NCBI RefSeq assembly: GCF_002008345.1
Contig: NZ_MRAE01000002.1
Location: forward strand, 62,001 to 126,000
Source of the DNA: Clostridium tepidum
GTDB taxonomy: Bacteria; Bacillota; Clostridia; Clostridiales; Clostridiaceae
Direction: 5' to 3'
Length of the DNA stretch: 64,000 nt
Shown here: positions 1 to 8,534 of the stretch, in pieces
How the letters are laid out: each line of letters opens with the position of its first letter
How positions within the stretch are numbered: position 1 is the stretch's first letter
Made by a program: the position numbers and the translations under genes
The notes under the pieces: generated by a model
The model's input: the letters and a program-made list of their open reading frames with translations, nothing else
Database searches by the model: none
What the model was told of the DNA's origin: nothing

Positions 1-819
1 TAAGGCTACTGTTACTATAGCAGGAAGACCTTCTGGAATAGCAGCTACTGCTAAGCTCACTCCTAAAAGAAACATCTCATATTTATCTTGTCCTCTCCAT
101 ATACCTGTTAAAGTTACAATAACACATATTATAATACATAAAACTACTAAAACTTTTCCCAAATATGATAATTTTTCTTTTAATGGTGACTTCTCTATCT
201 CTATATCATCTAACATTTCAGCTATCTTTCCCATTTCTGTAGCCATACCTGTTTCTACAACCTTTGCTTTAGCTCTTCCTTTTAAAACAACAGTCCCCAT
301 ATAAATATTATTATTTTTACAATTACTGTTTTTCTCTACACCCACAGATTCACCAGTTAAAAGAGATTCATCTACCATAAAATTGCTATCTTCTACTAAT
401 ATACAATCCGCTGGAATTCTATCCCCACTTTCCAAAATAACTAAATCACCTATAACAAGTTCCTCTGCATTTATAACTTTTACATTAAAATCTCTTATAA
501 CCTTAGCTGTAGGAGAAGATAATTCATTTAATGCTTCTAAGGATTTTTCTGTCTTAAATTCTTGTACAAATCCTAATATAGCATTCATTATAACTATTAT
601 AAGTATAGTTATAGCATCTGCTTTTTCTCCCATAAATCCTGATATTATAGTAGCAACTATTAAAACCCATATAATAAAATCATTAAACTGTTCTAAAAAT
701 ATTTTAAAAGGAGATATTTTTTTCTTCTTTTTTAAAACATTAGGTCCATATTTTTTAATACGCCTTTGTGCTTCTCTAGTGGTAAGTCCACTATATAAAT
801 CTATTTTAGACTCATTCAT
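1..819 (-). CDS. Cation-transporting P-type ATPase, calcium type (N-terminal part, cut by window edge)
   Basis: An open minus-strand frame of 273 codons runs off the left edge. It begins MNESKIDLYSGLT and has an AAGGGGG ribosome binding site about ten bases upstream. The N-terminus matches the cation ATPase N-terminal domain (SGLTTREAQRRIKKYGPN). Two hydrophobic segments follow near residues 48-90, then the actuator-domain motif LTGES near residue 155. The transmembrane-4 motif PEGLP lies near residues 261-265, which is typical of Ca2+ or related type II pumps. The phosphorylated DKTGT aspartate would lie beyond the edge. These proteins use ATP to export cations across the membrane. The family is clear from motifs; the ion is inferred. 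The gene is divergent from the pyrophosphatase gene. Confidence 0.9.
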   Translation of the reverse strand, partial: MNESKIDLYSGLTTREAQRRIKKYGPNVLKKKKKISPFKIFLEQFNDFIIWVLIVATIISGFMGEKADAITILIIVIMNAILGFVQEFKTEKSLEALNELSSPTAKVIRDFNVKVINAEELVIGDLVILESGDRIPADCILVEDSNFMVDESLLTGESVGVEKNSNCKNNNIYMGTVVLKGRAKAKVVETGMATEMGKIAEMLDDIEIEKSPLKEKLSYLGKVLVVLCIIICVIVTLTGIWRGQDKYEMFLLGVSLAVAAIPEGLPAIVTVAL

Positions 820-987
820 TACTTTAATTCCCCCTTAACCTGTTTTCTTATATTATGTATAATTAATATTGCTCTACTTTATGAATATTTTTAAATTAAA
901 TATATTAATCTTATGAAAAATTATAAAACAGTATATGACATAAACATTATAGATTATATATAATTAACAATTATTAACCTTTATATA

Positions 988-1017
988 TTGAAGTTTAACT
1001 GTATATTTTTATATAAT
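988..1017 (+). promoter_or_regulatory. Possible vegetative promoter of the pyrophosphatase gene
   Basis: The 345-base gap between the divergent ATPase and pyrophosphatase genes is very AT-rich and holds no gene. The best plus-strand promoter-like pair is TTGAAG, an 18-base spacer, then TATAAT. A weak hairpin with a 9-bp stem (1083-1091 with 1099-1107) lies between it and the start codon and could be a leader structure. In DNA this AT-rich, chance promoter matches are common. Confidence 0.35.
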
Positions 1018-1164
1018 AATATATGACGTTTAATCTAAAGCTATGAGAAAAATTAATATTTTAAAATATTAATAAAATTTAGAAAAATGAACTTAATATT
1101 CATTTTTATGATAAAATAGTTAATACTTAAATTTATTATAAAATATCATTAGGAGGAAATTTAA

Positions 1165-2808
1165 ATGAAAGACCTTATTTATATAACAGGACATAGAAAT
1201 CCTGATTCTGACTCTATCTGCGCCTCTTTAGCTTACGCAGATTTAAAAAAACAATTAGGTTATAAAAACGTAGTATCCGGAAGACTTGGAGAATTAAACA
1301 ATGAAACAAAATTTGTTTTAGATTATTTTAACGTTAAAGCTCCAACTCTTATAGATACAGTAAAAACTCAAGTTTCTGATTTAGACATAGATAAAGTTAC
1401 TCCTATATCTAAAGATTTATCTTTAAAAAAAGCTTGGACTATAATGGAAGAAAATAATGTTAAAACTTTACCTGTACAAGATGAAAATGGAAAATTAATC
1501 GGTTTAGCTGCACTAGCTAACATAAGCTCTACTTATATGGGAGTATGGCAAAAAGACATATTAGCTAAAAGTAATGCAAATATAGAAGATATTATAGATA
1601 CATTAAATGCAAAAGTTGTTTATAAAAAAGAAGAAGGTCAAAAATTCAAAGGTAATTTAGTAGTAGCTTGCATGGAAAGTAACGATATAAAAAAATATGT
1701 AAATGAAGGAGATATCGTTATTGTTGGAAATAGAGAAGATGCTCAAGAAACTGCTTTAAATTGCAAAGCTCATTTACTAGTAATTACAGGAGGCTTTGAG
1801 GTATCTGATAAAATATTATCTAAAGCAAAAAGCTTAGGATGCTCTATAATAGTAGCAAAAGAAGATACATTTACAACTTCAGTACTTATAACTCAAAGCA
1901 TACCTGTTAGCTATATCATGACTTCTTCTGATATAATAAGTTTTAAACTTTCTGATTTTATAGAAGATGTTAAAGAAGTTATGTTAAAAACAAGATTTAG
2001 AAGTTATCCTGTAGTAGATGACAACAACAAAATAGTTGGAACTATCTCAAGATATCATTTAATATCACCTAAAAAGAAAAAGGTTATATTAGTAGATCAT
2101 AATGAAATTGGTCAATCTGTACCAGGATTAGAAGAAGCAGAAATAATAGAAATAATAGATCATCATAGAATTGGTGGTGTTAATACTGCATCTCCTATAT
2201 TCTTTAGAAATCAACCTGTTGGAAGTACTTCTACTATAATTGCAAATATGTTTTATGAAAATAATATTACACCATCAAAAGAAATAGCTGGTGTATTAGC
2301 CTCTGCAATTATATCTGACACACTATTATTTAAATCACCAACTTCAACAGAATTAGATAAAATAACTTTAGCTAAATTAGCTAAAATAGCAGAAATAGAT
2401 CCTGAAAGTTACTCTATAGATATGTTTAAAGCTGGTACATCTTTAAAAGGTAAAACTGCAGAAGGGCTATTCCATGAAGACTTTAAAAACTTTACTATAG
2501 GTGGCGGAAAAATAGGTGTATCTCAAGTATCCACTATGGATCCTTCAAGCTTTGAACCATTAAAAGAAGAAATGTTAGCTCTAATGGAAAAGAAAGCAGA
2601 AAATGAAGGATATGAAGGCTTAGTTTTAGTATTAACTGATCTATTAAAAGAAGGTTCTTACATATATATTGTAGGAAATAAAAAAGAAATTATAGCATCA
2701 GCTTTTGGAAAATCCTTAGATAAAGATAATTCTTTATATGCTGAAGGAGTATTATCAAGAAAGAAACAAGTAATACCACCAATCACTAATGCAATAAAAA
2801 ACAAGTAA
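1165..2808 (+). CDS. Putative manganese-dependent inorganic pyrophosphatase with CBS-DRTGG-CBS insert
   Basis: A family II inorganic pyrophosphatase of 547 residues, which splits pyrophosphate to two phosphates in the cytoplasm. The DHH-family N-terminus reads TGHRNPDSDS, and the DHH motif is at residues 332-334. Between them sits a long regulatory insert: a CBS half near residues 75-120, a DRTGG-like domain, and a second CBS half near 250-305. In studied members the insert binds adenine nucleotides and tunes activity. The length suits the CBS-containing subclass, since plain members have about 310 residues. AGGAGG lies 8 bases before the ATG. This is the only plus-strand gene in the left 35 kb, with its own terminator. 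Regulation by AMP/ATP is inferred from the family. Confidence 0.92.
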   Translation: MKDLIYITGHRNPDSDSICASLAYADLKKQLGYKNVVSGRLGELNNETKFVLDYFNVKAPTLIDTVKTQVSDLDIDKVTPISKDLSLKKAWTIMEENNVKTLPVQDENGKLIGLAALANISSTYMGVWQKDILAKSNANIEDIIDTLNAKVVYKKEEGQKFKGNLVVACMESNDIKKYVNEGDIVIVGNREDAQETALNCKAHLLVITGGFEVSDKILSKAKSLGCSIIVAKEDTFTTSVLITQSIPVSYIMTSSDIISFKLSDFIEDVKEVMLKTRFRSYPVVDDNNKIVGTISRYHLISPKKKKVILVDHNEIGQSVPGLEEAEIIEIIDHHRIGGVNTASPIFFRNQPVGSTSTIIANMFYENNITPSKEIAGVLASAIISDTLLFKSPTSTELDKITLAKLAKIAEIDPESYSIDMFKAGTSLKGKTAEGLFHEDFKNFTIGGGKIGVSQVSTMDPSSFEPLKEEMLALMEKKAENEGYEGLVLVLTDLLKEGSYIYIVGNKKEIIASAFGKSLDKDNSLYAEGVLSRKKQVIPPITNAIKNK

Positions 2809-2812
2809 TTTC

Positions 2813-2963
2813 AATGATCAATTAACAATAATCATTAATCAATAATAAATTGACAATTAGTTAAAAGCACTGAACAAATTACAATTGTTCAGTGCTTATT
2901 TAAGTTTTATTATTGATAATTGTTATTTTTCCATTGATATTTAATAATTGGTTATCCATCATT
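2813..2963. repeat. Imperfect inverted repeat around a terminator
   Basis: AT-rich arms made of variants of AATGAT...CAATTAACAATAATC...CAATAATAAA flank the pyrophosphatase terminator. The reverse complement of the right arm (about 2912-2963) resembles the left arm (2813-2860), though with gaps. The whole could fold into one long imperfect stem. There is no coding capacity. It could be a decayed miniature element or simple sequence drift; no target-site duplication was identified. Confidence 0.35.
2865..2897 (+). terminator. Rho-independent terminator after the pyrophosphatase gene
   Basis: A perfect 13-bp stem (2865-2877 with 2885-2897) has a 7-base loop and lies 56 bases after the stop codon. 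The T-run after it is interrupted, so termination strength is uncertain. The symmetrical stem may also act on the minus strand, although no convergent minus transcript reaches it. Confidence 0.75.
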
Positions 2964-2995
2964 ATTAATTTTTTATTTGTTCATTTAACATTGTT

Positions 2996-3541
2996 TTAGT
3001 CTGTTATTTCTTTTAAAGGTACTTTTCTCATATTTATTTTTACTGCCCTATACAATTCTTTTTCTTTTGATTTATCTATTTCGTCTTTTAATTGCATACC
3101 CTGTTTTTCCGTAAATTTAGAGTGTAAATTTTGATCAAAAATATCCTCTTCCACTTTTTCCAATCTTTCTTCTTTATGTTCATCTTTATTTTTTTCGTTT
3201 TCGTTAAATGTTAATATATCATCTACAGAATCTTCTTCATAATATTTTTTATTATCTTCTTCGTATTCATTTCTATACACATCTTCTTTAGTAAAATTAT
3301 AAGTATTTTTATTATAAGCTCTAGTAGCTTCACATTGACCCCTATCATTACAAGAACACATATTACCATGATAAGGAGGCATGCATGGACTCATATATGG
3401 GTTCATATACGGATTAATCATATAACCACCTGTATATGGATTCATATACATATATGGATAAATCCACATGCTGTTTATAGGACAATAATAGGGTCTATTC
3501 TTATATGAGTGTTTTCTTCTGTCATATATATTACTATTCAT
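2996..3541 (-). CDS. Hypothetical protein rich in tyrosine, methionine and proline at its N-terminus
   Basis: A 181-residue protein that is not recognised as any named family. Residues about 18-60 are built from short PYMNPYM-like repeats with two cysteines (MCSC) just after, a composition seen in spore coat or other surface and cross-linked proteins. The remainder is highly charged, Lys/Glu-rich and probably disordered or helical. A good ribosome binding site (AGGGGGA) lies upstream of the ATG. It stands alone between the pyrophosphatase gene and the end of the flagellar operon. A spore coat role is only a guess from composition. Confidence 0.7.
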   Translation of the reverse strand: MNSNIYDRRKHSYKNRPYYCPINSMWIYPYMYMNPYTGGYMINPYMNPYMSPCMPPYHGNMCSCNDRGQCEATRAYNKNTYNFTKEDVYRNEYEEDNKKYYEEDSVDDILTFNENEKNKDEHKEERLEKVEEDIFDQNLHSKFTEKQGMQLKDEIDKSKEKELYRAVKINMRKVPLKEITD

Positions 3542-3709
3542 TATAAATCCCCCTATAAATTATTATTAACCTTATACTTTAAATATAATTCCTTACAACA
3601 CATTATATGATTAATTTTTTATTTGTTTACAGAAAAAATTTTTAATCCTAATTTTTAACCCTATAATATAAAAGAATTCCTCTTTTAATATATAATTTAT
3701 GATAAAATA

Positions 3710-3756
3710 AAAAAGCCACGAAATAAAAGAATTACCTTTACATTTCATAGCTTTTT
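3710..3756 (-). terminator. Terminator of the long flagellar operon
   Basis: On the minus strand a 15-bp stem (3742-3756 with 3710-3724) pairs fully when two G-U pairs are allowed. It is followed by a run of T interrupted by A. The G-U pairs work only in the minus orientation, which fits termination after the last flagellar rod gene, 24 bases upstream. Confidence 0.75.
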
Positions 3757-3779
3757 ATTTTTAGTAAATTAAGTCCTAA

Positions 3780-4571
3780 TTATTTTCTCATATTATTTAT
3801 TATTCCCCACATTTCATCTGCGGTCTTAATGCCCCTTGAACTTAATTCAAAAGCTCTTTGGGTCATTATCATTTCTGTCATTTCTCTAGCTACATCTACA
3901 TTAGAATTTTCCAAAAATCCTTGATGTATGCTTACGTCATTATTAACAAAAACATTAACACCATCTCTAGGAACATATAAATTTCTTCCTATGGATAGAA
4001 AGGCATCTGCACCTACTGCATTATATATATTAATTTTCCCTACTACCTTATTTAATCCATCTGTATCTCTTACAGAAATAGATCCATCTTCTGCTATATT
4101 TATATTATTAGCATCAAATCCACCTATTCTATTTAAAATTTGCATTCCTGCTGGTTGTTGCATCTGTATTTCTAATCTATTACCATTCTCATCTACTAAC
4201 ATTCCATTTCTGTCTATTATAAAATTCCCTGCTCTTTCATAAGCATAACTACCATCTGCCATAATTACTCTGAAAAAGCCTTTTCCATCTATAGCTAAAT
4301 CTGTTTTATTTCCAGTAGTTAAAAAACTTCCTTGCTGATAAATGTCTCTTATCCAGTTAGTAGCCTTAACACCTGTTCCTGTTTGAATTTCTGGTCTATC
4401 CGAAGTTGGGTATCCTTTTCTTTTTAAAGTTTCTTGAATTAATTCCTGAAAGGATACATCTTCTCTTTTATATCCTACCGTATTCACATTAGCCAAATTA
4501 TTAGATATAGAATCTAATTTATCTTGTTGTGCTATTAATCCGGATTTGCTGTTCCATAAAGCTCTTAACAA
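3780..4571 (-). CDS. flgG: Flagellar distal rod protein FlgG / FlhP-like
   Basis: A flagellar rod or hook basal body protein of the FlgF/FlgG family, exported by the flagellar type III system and assembled between the MS ring and hook. The N-terminus has the typical block SNNLANVNTVGYK; the C-terminus has the conserved helix with MTEMIMTQRAFELSSRGI. Start choice: GTG and ATG codons lie 9 and 6 bases upstream, but TTG gives the canonical MLRALW start and leaves 8 bases after AAAGGG, so TTG is preferred. It is the last gene of the operon, followed by a terminator. It pairs with the neighbouring FlgF-like gene as flhO/flhP do in Bacillus. Confidence 0.9.
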   Translation of the reverse strand: MLRALWNSKSGLIAQQDKLDSISNNLANVNTVGYKREDVSFQELIQETLKRKGYPTSDRPEIQTGTGVKATNWIRDIYQQGSFLTTGNKTDLAIDGKGFFRVIMADGSYAYERAGNFIIDRNGMLVDENGNRLEIQMQQPAGMQILNRIGGFDANNINIAEDGSISVRDTDGLNKVVGKINIYNAVGADAFLSIGRNLYVPRDGVNVFVNNDVSIHQGFLENSNVDVAREMTEMIMTQRAFELSSRGIKTADEMWGIINNMRK

Positions 4572-4615
4572 AATCATCACCCTTTATACTTTAAATATTA
4601 GTATGCTAACTTGTT

Positions 4616-5383
4616 TTATCTTGCTGCTCCAACTTCATTAACTGTCTTTCCTAAAGTTTCATCTATAGATTGTACTATTTTTTGATTTGTTTCGAAACTT
4701 CTCATTGTTGTTAACATATTTACCATTTCATTAGTTACATTTACATTAGATTTTTCCAAAGAATTTTGTCTCACTACACCATTTATGTTACGAGAATTGT
4801 TTCCCTCAAATAAATTATCCCCTATTTTTCTTAAGGAATTATAATCATTAAAATCTGACACTTGAAAACTATATGATGGCACTCCATCTAAACTTATGTT
4901 TCCATTGGCGTCTGTACCTATTGTTCTATTTCCTACAAATATAGGTTCTATTGCTCCTGTATTTCTATTTATCCCCATTACATTATATCCAGAATCATTT
5001 ACTAAATATCCTCTAGTGTCTACATGGAAATGTCCATCTCTTGTATAATAATTCCTTCCGTTATTTGCTATAGTAAAAAATCCCCTTCCTTCTATTGCAA
5101 AGTCTGTAGGCTTTCCTGTATCTTGAATAATACCCTGAGTAAATAAGGTATTTACTTCATCTATTTTATTTCCCATACTTAATCCACCAATAACATTTTT
5201 TATATTCCTATTTCCTAATTTCTTATCATAATTTTCTATTAAAACATCTTCAAACTTTTTAAAAGCTAAATCAGTTGATTTGTAACCTACTGTAGAAGCA
5301 TTAGATAAATTAGAACTTATAGTATCTTGTTTTGCTTCTAAAGATATCATACCAGAAACTGCCGTATATAAACTTCTTATCAT
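4616..5383 (-). CDS. Flagellar rod protein, FlgF/FlhO-like
   Basis: A 255-residue member of the FlgF/FlgG family. The N-terminus MIRSLYTAVSG and block SSNLSNASTVGYK are the rod-protein signature. The C-terminal helix with NEMVNMLTTMRSFETNQKI is the other conserved end. The middle holds the GRGFFTI segment found in FlgE/F/G proteins. AGG lies upstream of an ATG start. It is followed by the flgG-like gene after 44 bases. By position and pairing it is probably the proximal rod protein (FlgF, or Bacillus FlhO), but family members are hard to tell apart by eye. Confidence 0.88.
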   Translation of the reverse strand: MIRSLYTAVSGMISLEAKQDTISSNLSNASTVGYKSTDLAFKKFEDVLIENYDKKLGNRNIKNVIGGLSMGNKIDEVNTLFTQGIIQDTGKPTDFAIEGRGFFTIANNGRNYYTRDGHFHVDTRGYLVNDSGYNVMGINRNTGAIEPIFVGNRTIGTDANGNISLDGVPSYSFQVSDFNDYNSLRKIGDNLFEGNNSRNINGVVRQNSLEKSNVNVTNEMVNMLTTMRSFETNQKIVQSIDETLGKTVNEVGAAR

Positions 5384-5436
5384 ATTATCCTACCTCATTT
5401 ACTTATAAATTTATAATTTAAATATATAAAAATAAT

Positions 5437-5658
5437 TTATTTTTTTGTTTTATCTATGACTTTCATTTCTTGAAGATATTCCATACCCAAATCTCTAGCT
5501 TTGCTTTCTATTTGACTTTTACTTAAATTATAGTTTACCTTAACTCCAATCATAACAGTTGTACCAATAATTATACCAATCCCTATACCTATTAAAATTT
5601 TTCTATCGGAAAGAAAATTAATAACTTCTTTTATTTTAAATATAATTCTTTTATTAAT
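5437..5658 (-). CDS. Small single-pass membrane protein with a probable ATT start
   Basis: A 73-codon frame with no ATG, GTG or TTG near its start. An in-frame stop lies just upstream, and the only sensible initiation codon is ATT at 5656-5658, 7 bases after AAGGGGG. It overlaps the end of the swrB-like gene by 28 bases. It reads NKRIIFKIKEVINFLSD, then a glycine/isoleucine-rich transmembrane segment (about residues 22-42). It ends in a charged tail with IESKARDLGMEYLQE, which resembles the short conserved tail seen in small clostridial proteins beside flagellar genes. No function can be given. The codon pattern and hydrophobic profile support a real gene; the start is inferred. Confidence 0.65.
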   Translation of the reverse strand: MNKRIIFKIKEVINFLSDRKILIGIGIGIIIGTTVMIGVKVNYNLSKSQIESKARDLGMEYLQEMKVIDKTKK

Positions 5659-6242
5659 ATTACTTCCCCCTTACCAATGTTAAGTATTTCGCATATTTCC
5701 TCTACAGTTCGTCCTTCTTTAAGGAGTTTATTTACTTTATTGACTTTTACACTATTATCATCCTCTAAACTATTTTCATAGTTTAAATTTTTAATATTTT
5801 TGTTCTTTAAATTATCTTTTATTGATTTAGATTTCTTTTCTAAGTTATTTTTATTATTTTTGCTTATTACTTTTTCATTTATTCCTTGGGAAATATTATT
5901 ATCCCCATTATGTATATAATTAGCTTTTAATAAATTATCATCACTTTTTTTAGGATAATTTTCATTAAGATTCTCTTTATGCGAATCTCTCTTTCCTATA
6001 TTATTTTCGTATGTATACTTTAAAACATTTAGTTCTTTTTTTAAATATTCTATTTCTTTTTGAATATCTATTAAAGTTTCTGCAAACTCTTTTCTTATTA
6101 ATCCTATCTCTTCTTTATATTCATCTATATTTTCTATACTATCTTCAAGGACTTCATTAAAAGATCCTTTTTCTTTTTTTATAGCTTTAAAATTTATAAG
6201 TATAAGTATTAACCCTATGGTAATTAATAAAAAAGCTACCAT
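5631..6242 (-). CDS. SwrB/YlxL-like flagellar protein: membrane anchor, coiled coil, helix-turn-helix-like end
   Basis: Residues 1-20 form one membrane segment (VAFLLITIGLILILINF). A Glu/Lys-rich coiled coil runs to about residue 75, then comes a low-complexity Asn/Lys linker. The last 35 residues (KLLKEGRTVEEICEILNIGKGEV) look like a small helix-turn-helix. This architecture and the position directly after sigD match Bacillus SwrB (YlxL), a membrane protein that helps activate the flagellar export apparatus. Sequence identity outside the ends is probably low. The stop codon overlaps the small membrane protein gene that follows. Confidence 0.7.
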   Translation of the reverse strand: MVAFLLITIGLILILINFKAIKKEKGSFNEVLEDSIENIDEYKEEIGLIRKEFAETLIDIQKEIEYLKKELNVLKYTYENNIGKRDSHKENLNENYPKKSDDNLLKANYIHNGDNNISQGINEKVISKNNKNNLEKKSKSIKDNLKNKNIKNLNYENSLEDDNSVKVNKVNKLLKEGRTVEEICEILNIGKGEVILIKELYLK

Positions 6243-6257
6243 TTTTTGTTCTCCCTA

Positions 6258-6986
6258 TTAATTATATTTTAATTTAGCCATGGCTTTTTTTAAATGAACT
6301 ATAGCTCTACTATGAAGTTGACATACTCTTGATTCAGATACATTTAATATTTTCCCTATTTCTTTTAAAGTTAACTCTTCATAGTAATACAACGTTATTA
6401 CTAATCTATCTTTTTCATTTAAAAGTTCTATAGCTTTAGCTAAGTAATCTAATTGTTCCTCTTCTTCCACATATTTTTCAGGACTTGGACTTTTATCATC
6501 CTTTATTGTCCCAATAAGCGGTACCTCATCCTCCGATGAAAATATCAAATCTTCTAAAGAAATTACTGATATATAATTTATATAATTTTCAATTTCACTT
6601 ACCTCTTTTAAAGAGATATTTAATTCATCTGCTATTTGTATCAAATTTGGCTCTTTGTTTAATTTTTTTTGAAGTTTTTCTACTGCTTCATTATATTTGT
6701 TTAATTTATCCATAGCCCCTTTGGATATGGGGCTGTTTCTCCTCAATTCATCTATCATAGAACCTTTTATTCTTATGGATGCATAAGTAGAAAATTTCAT
6801 CCCTTTTGATTCATCAAATTTGTTTAAAGCATCCATCAGCCCGATCATACCATAGCTAACTAAGTCTTCATATTCTATATATTTAGTTTTACCAATTATA
6901 ACCCTAGAGGCTATATATTTAACCAAAGGAATGTATTTTTTTACTATTTCTTCTTTAACATATAAATTATTATCAGCTACCGCCAT
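6258..6986 (-). CDS. sigD: RNA polymerase sigma factor for flagellar genes (SigD / FliA)
   Basis: A 242-residue sigma-28 factor that directs RNA polymerase to late flagellar promoters. Region 2 reads YIPLVKYIASRV...EYEDLVSYGMIGLMDAL...FSTYASIRIKGSMIDELR, and region 4 ends in TLKEIGKILNVSESRVCQLHSRA. Both are diagnostic of the FliA/SigD group. AGGAGG precedes the ATG. It sits between the PilZ gene and the swrB-like gene, as in the Bacillus fla/che operon, so it is made with the basal body. At least eight SigD-like promoters in this window are candidate targets. No FlgM gene was seen here. Confidence 0.96.
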   Translation of the reverse strand: MAVADNNLYVKEEIVKKYIPLVKYIASRVIIGKTKYIEYEDLVSYGMIGLMDALNKFDESKGMKFSTYASIRIKGSMIDELRRNSPISKGAMDKLNKYNEAVEKLQKKLNKEPNLIQIADELNISLKEVSEIENYINYISVISLEDLIFSSEDEVPLIGTIKDDKSPSPEKYVEEEEQLDYLAKAIELLNEKDRLVITLYYYEELTLKEIGKILNVSESRVCQLHSRAIVHLKKAMAKLKYN

Positions 6987-6999
6987 GACCTATCCTCCT

Positions 7000-7659
7000 C
7001 TATAACCTATGCGCCTGTTTTCTCATTTTGGAAAAAATAAATTTTATTATTTTTTCTCTAGTTAACATATCTATGTCTAAAAATTTCACTCCATAAGTAT
7101 ACTTTTCTTTTTCTTTTTGTCTTCTAATTATTTTACCTTTTACAGCTATATTTTCATCATCAAAAGGAATATTTACTATAATCTCTTCTTCAAACTCTAT
7201 TTCTTTTTTAGTAGAAAGTTTTAATCCCCCACCGCTTATATCTATAATATCAGCTTCAAAAAAATCAAATTCGGTATTGCATCTATTACTACAACAAATT
7301 TCCTTTAAATTTCTTTTATTATCTATTAGTGCAGCATAGGTTTTTAAAATCAAACTTATTCTTACAAAATTTCTTCTTTGTATTCTATTCATTTTCTGTG
7401 GTTTTTTTAAAGCTATGAGCAATATTTTATCTATTTTTCTTCCTGTTACAATAGTTTTAAATTTAAATATTTTTTGACCATTAAAATAAAAAACAGTTAT
7501 TTTATCATTATAATTTAATGGCAAATACTTGCTTCCATTAACAGGTATACTTATATAAATAGTATCTTCATTTATATCTTGTATAACACTTTTATAATAG
7601 CCATCTTCCCACTCTATTTCTACCTTATTATTAATCTTAAACTCATCTTTATTATTCAA
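7000..7659 (-). CDS. PilZ-domain flagellar brake protein, YcgR type
   Basis: A 219-residue protein with an N-terminal YcgR-type domain (residues about 8-90) and a C-terminal PilZ domain. The c-di-GMP motifs are present: the RxxxR motif as RNFVR near residue 101, and DISGGG near residue 142. Proteins of this type bind cyclic di-GMP and slow or stop the flagellar motor (YcgR in E. coli, MotI/DgrA in Bacillus). The start is TTG, about 10 bases after AGGGGG; no better start is in frame. It lies between flhG and sigD, so the brake is made with the motor. Confidence 0.85.
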   Translation of the reverse strand: MNNKDEFKINNKVEIEWEDGYYKSVIQDINEDTIYISIPVNGSKYLPLNYNDKITVFYFNGQKIFKFKTIVTGRKIDKILLIALKKPQKMNRIQRRNFVRISLILKTYAALIDNKRNLKEICCSNRCNTEFDFFEADIIDISGGGLKLSTKKEIEFEEEIIVNIPFDDENIAVKGKIIRRQKEKEKYTYGVKFLDIDMLTREKIIKFIFSKMRKQAHRL

Positions 7660-7673
7660 GAATACACATCCCC

Positions 7674-8534
7674 CTAAGAAAATATACTGAATAATTTTTT
7701 AAAAAATCTTTCTACACTTATATTATCATTATAAATTTTACTATTACCTAATATATTTTTAGCAATACTTACTATATCTTTGGATGCATTACAATTTGGA
7801 TAGACTATTACAAAAGGTATTTGTCTTCTAACTGCTTGTATTGCCTTTCTATCTTCTTGAATACACCCTAAGTATTCTAAATCTATATGTAAAAATTTAT
7901 CTACCGCATTTTTAAATTTATTATATGTAATTTTCCCATCCTGATTATCTATAGTCTTATTTATAACGAGCTTTGCATTTTGTTTTATATTAAAATGTGA
8001 TACAGCCTTTAATAAGCTATAAGCATCTGTTATAGCTGTAGGTTCTGGTGTAGTTAAAATTATAAGTTCTTCTGAACAAGAAATAAACCCCAATACACTT
8101 CTATTTACTCCAGCACCTGTATCCATTATTATATAATCTAATTCTTCTAAAGTAGAAAGATTTTTAATAAATCTTTCTATTTGTTCTTCAGTTATACCTT
8201 CTAAGTTTGTTATAGCAGTACCAGCAGGGAGTAATTTAACCCCAAAAGGGCCCTTTATTATAACCTGTTCTATAGTTTTATTATGAAATATAATATCATA
8301 TATACTATACTTTGGCATAACCCCCATTAATACATCATCATTTCCCATTCCTATATCTGCATCCAATATTAACACTTTTTTTCCCATCTTTTGAAGAGTT
8401 ATAGCTAAATTAACTACAAAATTACTTTTTCCAACTCCTCCCTTACCAGATGTTACTGTAATTATTTTAGGATGAGTTACACTTTTGCCCTTATTATTTA
8501 CTAATTGCCTAAGTTTTTCTGCCTGGTCTAACAT
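7674..8534 (-). CDS. flhG: Flagellum site-determining ATPase FlhG (YlxH, MinD-like)
   Basis: A ParA/MinD-family ATPase of 286 residues that works with the GTPase FlhF to control flagellum number and position. The deviant Walker A motif SGKGGVGKSN is at residues about 29-38, Walker B is in VLILDADIG, and IIMDTGAGV follows. The first residues resemble the FlhG activation helix (DQAEKLRQLV), which stimulates FlhF in known systems. The start ATG lies inside the end of the flhF frame (7-base overlap), indicating translational coupling. Confidence 0.93.
   Translation of the reverse strand: MLDQAEKLRQLVNNKGKSVTHPKIITVTSGKGGVGKSNFVVNLAITLQKMGKKVLILDADIGMGNDDVLMGVMPKYSIYDIIFHNKTIEQVIIKGPFGVKLLPAGTAITNLEGITEEQIERFIKNLSTLEELDYIIMDTGAGVNRSVLGFISCSEELIILTTPEPTAITDAYSLLKAVSHFNIKQNAKLVINKTIDNQDGKITYNKFKNAVDKFLHIDLEYLGCIQEDRKAIQAVRRQIPFVIVYPNCNASKDIVSIAKNILGNSKIYNDNISVERFFKKLFSIFS

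Noticed and set aside
383-838. Plus-strand open frame over the ATPase gene
   Set aside because: It is antisense to a clear P-type ATPase frame with LTGES and PEGLP motifs, and its protein is low-complexity Ser/Ile/Thr.
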